In this document: positions 22,161 to 23,368 of the stretch, piece by piece
How the letters are laid out: each line of letters starts with the position of its first letter
How positions within the stretch are numbered: position 1 is the stretch's first letter
Assembly: GCA_023435505.1 (NCBI GenBank)
Contig: JAEYRR010000327.1
Coordinates: forward strand, 1-23,368
DNA length: 23,368 nucleotides
Reading direction: 5' to 3'
Source of the DNA: Bacillota bacterium
GTDB taxonomy: Bacteria > Bacillota > Clostridia > Lachnospirales > Lachnospiraceae
The notes under the pieces: model-generated
The model's input: only the letters and a program-made list of their open reading frames with translations
Database searches by the model: none
What the model was told of the DNA's origin: nothing
Program-made: the position numbers and the translations under genes

Positions 22161-23368
22161 TTATTCCGTCTCTTTTCTTACAAGGCTACAGACCGTCTCC
22201 ACATGTGGACTATGACCAAACATATCTACCGGTCTGGCTTTCTTAACCTCGTAGCCATGATCCGCAAGGTATCTTAAATCCCTAGCCAAGGTAGCTGGAT
22301 CACAGGAGACATAGACAATCTTCCCTGGAGCCATTGCCACCATCGTATCTAAAAGACTTTGTGCGCAACCTTTTCTTGGTGGATCCACAACAATGACATC
22401 TGCGTAAATACCATCCTCTTCAAATTTCTTAGGAACTATATCCTCTGCTGCCCCCACATAGAATTCTGCATTGTGAATTCCATTGAGTTTAGCATTGGTT
22501 TTTGCATCCTCTATGGCCTGAGGGACAATCTCTACCCCATAAACTTGCTTTGCTTTCTGTGCAAGGAAGAGAGATATGGTGCCAATTCCACAGTATAAAT
22601 CCCAGACAACCTCATCACCCTTAAGGCCAGCATAAAGGAGTGCTTGCCTATAAAGCTTCAGTGTCTGCTTCGGATTCACCTGAAAGAAGCTAAGAGGAGA
22701 GATTCTAAACCTCACATCTCCTATATAATCCGTAATATAAGGTTGTCCCCAAAGGGTTCTTACCTGATCTCCCAAGATTACATTCGTCTTCTCTTTATTT
22801 ATATTCAAACAGATGCTAGTCATATCAGGAATCTTAGAAAGACGTTCAATTAGAACCTCTTCATAAGGCAAAGTTTCTCCATTTATCACTAGACACACCA
22901 TAATCTCTTTGGTGTAAAAGCCTACTCTTGTCAGGATATGCCTAACCAAGCCTTTGTGAGACACCTCATCATAGACACTTATGTGGAATTCCTCTAAGAA
23001 ATCTCTTACCGTAGTAAGGAGTTCATTATTCTCCTTGGCTTGAATCAGACAGTCTGTCGTTTCAATGATAGAGTGGGTTCTGGCTGCATAAAACCCGGTG
23101 GCTACGTGCCCATCCTTGTTGAGCCCTACTGGGAACTGTGCCTTATTACGGTAGTAAAAAGGCTCCTCCATTCCCACAATCGGTTCTAACGTAATTGCAC
23201 CAGGGTTAGATTCCTCTGTCTCTATCGACGACTGTACAGTAAACCCACCGATTCTTGTAAGACAGTTCTTTACTTTTTCCTCTTTATAGGTAAGCTGCTT
23301 CTCATAGGAAATATGCTGCAGCTGGCAACCTCCACACTGTCTAGCAACTTCACACCGAGGTGTGGTAC
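22161..23368 (-). CDS. rlmD: 23S rRNA (uracil-5-)-methyltransferase, RlmD family, 5' end cut by window edge
   Basis: About 402 codons are visible and the frame is open through the right edge, so the true start lies outside; the GTG at 23177 is internal. The first visible residues contain CEVARQCGGCQ, the C-x5-C-x2-C part of the [4Fe-4S] binding site of RumA/RlmD-type enzymes, with a fourth candidate cysteine in TTDCLIQ. The methyltransferase domain follows with SAM-binding VWDLYCGIGTISLFLA, DPPRKGC and the catalytic-cysteine segment YVSCDPATLARDL. The enzyme makes 5-methyluridine in 23S rRNA. In Firmicutes one protein (RlmCD) can modify two sites; whether this one does is not visible. Gene is on the same strand as the AraC regulator but separated by its own hairpin. 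Confidence 0.93.
   Translation of the reverse strand, partial: TTPRCEVARQCGGCQLQHISYEKQLTYKEEKVKNCLTRIGGFTVQSSIETEESNPGAITLEPIVGMEEPFYYRNKAQFPVGLNKDGHVATGFYAARTHSIIETTDCLIQAKENNELLTTVRDFLEEFHISVYDEVSHKGLVRHILTRVGFYTKEIMVCLVINGETLPYEEVLIERLSKIPDMTSICLNINKEKTNVILGDQVRTLWGQPYITDYIGDVRFRISPLSFFQVNPKQTLKLYRQALLYAGLKGDEVVWDLYCGIGTISLFLAQKAKQVYGVEIVPQAIEDAKTNAKLNGIHNAEFYVGAAEDIVPKKFEEDGIYADVIVVDPPRKGCAQSLLDTMVAMAPGKIVYVSCDPATLARDLRYLADHGYEVKKARPVDMFGHSPHVETVCSLVRKETE

Noticed and set aside
23177..23177. Apparent GTG start of the rRNA methyltransferase
   Set aside because: The same frame stays open to the window edge and encodes the Fe-S cysteine motif upstream, so this codon is internal.

Overview
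The window looks like chromosomal DNA of a low-GC, motile, endospore-forming Firmicute, most likely a Lachnospiraceae / Clostridium cluster XIVa relative. The evidence is AT-rich intergenic DNA, strong AGGAGG-type ribosome sites, flagellar rod genes, a cotJ spore-coat operon, a carbohydrate ABC importer and Gram-positive gene orders. The species assignment is inference. No rRNA, tRNA, CRISPR array, insertion sequence or prophage was seen. Coding density is high and no gene-free stretch exceeds 300 bases.

Left part (1-7.5 kb, all leftward): a flagellar/competence/cell-shape block. In transcription order it holds an MreB/Mbl actin homologue, then flgF-like (flhO), flgG-like (flhP) and a short FlgJ-type rod-binding protein, then recD2, then a sugar-phosphate nucleotidyltransferase, comF(C) and a yvyF-like flagellar protein cut by the left edge. 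The mbl-flhO-flhP order and the comFC-yvyF order are both known from Bacillus subtilis. A strong terminator separates mbl from the rod genes, and the rod genes have their own sigma-D-like promoter.

Middle (7.5-14.1 kb): an unidentified four-helix membrane protein, the sporulation operon cotJA-cotJB-cotJC with a sigma-E-like -10 element, a divergently transcribed orphan 129-residue protein, a GNAT acetyltransferase, and an FtsX-type ABC exporter (ATPase plus large permease). Directly upstream of the ABC genes lies a decayed EamA/DMT-type transporter. It keeps only its first helix and its last helix, in different frames.

Right part (14.1-23.4 kb): a rightward pair, a CtpE-like P-type cation ATPase and a YbaK/EbsC deacylase, ending at a near-ideal bidirectional terminator. 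It converges on a leftward carbohydrate ABC importer (solute-binding lipoprotein and two permeases, no ATPase). Upstream of that are an AraC-type regulator and a 23S rRNA uracil-5-methyltransferase with an Fe-S motif, cut by the right edge.

I found no convincing wholly new system. The items most worth following are the collapsed EamA gene ahead of the ABC exporter, the terminator-like hairpin immediately before the recD2 ribosome site, the folded RNA after cotJC, the identical 33-bp tandem repeat in the lipoprotein linker, and the orphan gene opposite cotJ. Several starts were moved from the longest-ORF start on ribosome-site evidence, as noted in the entries.
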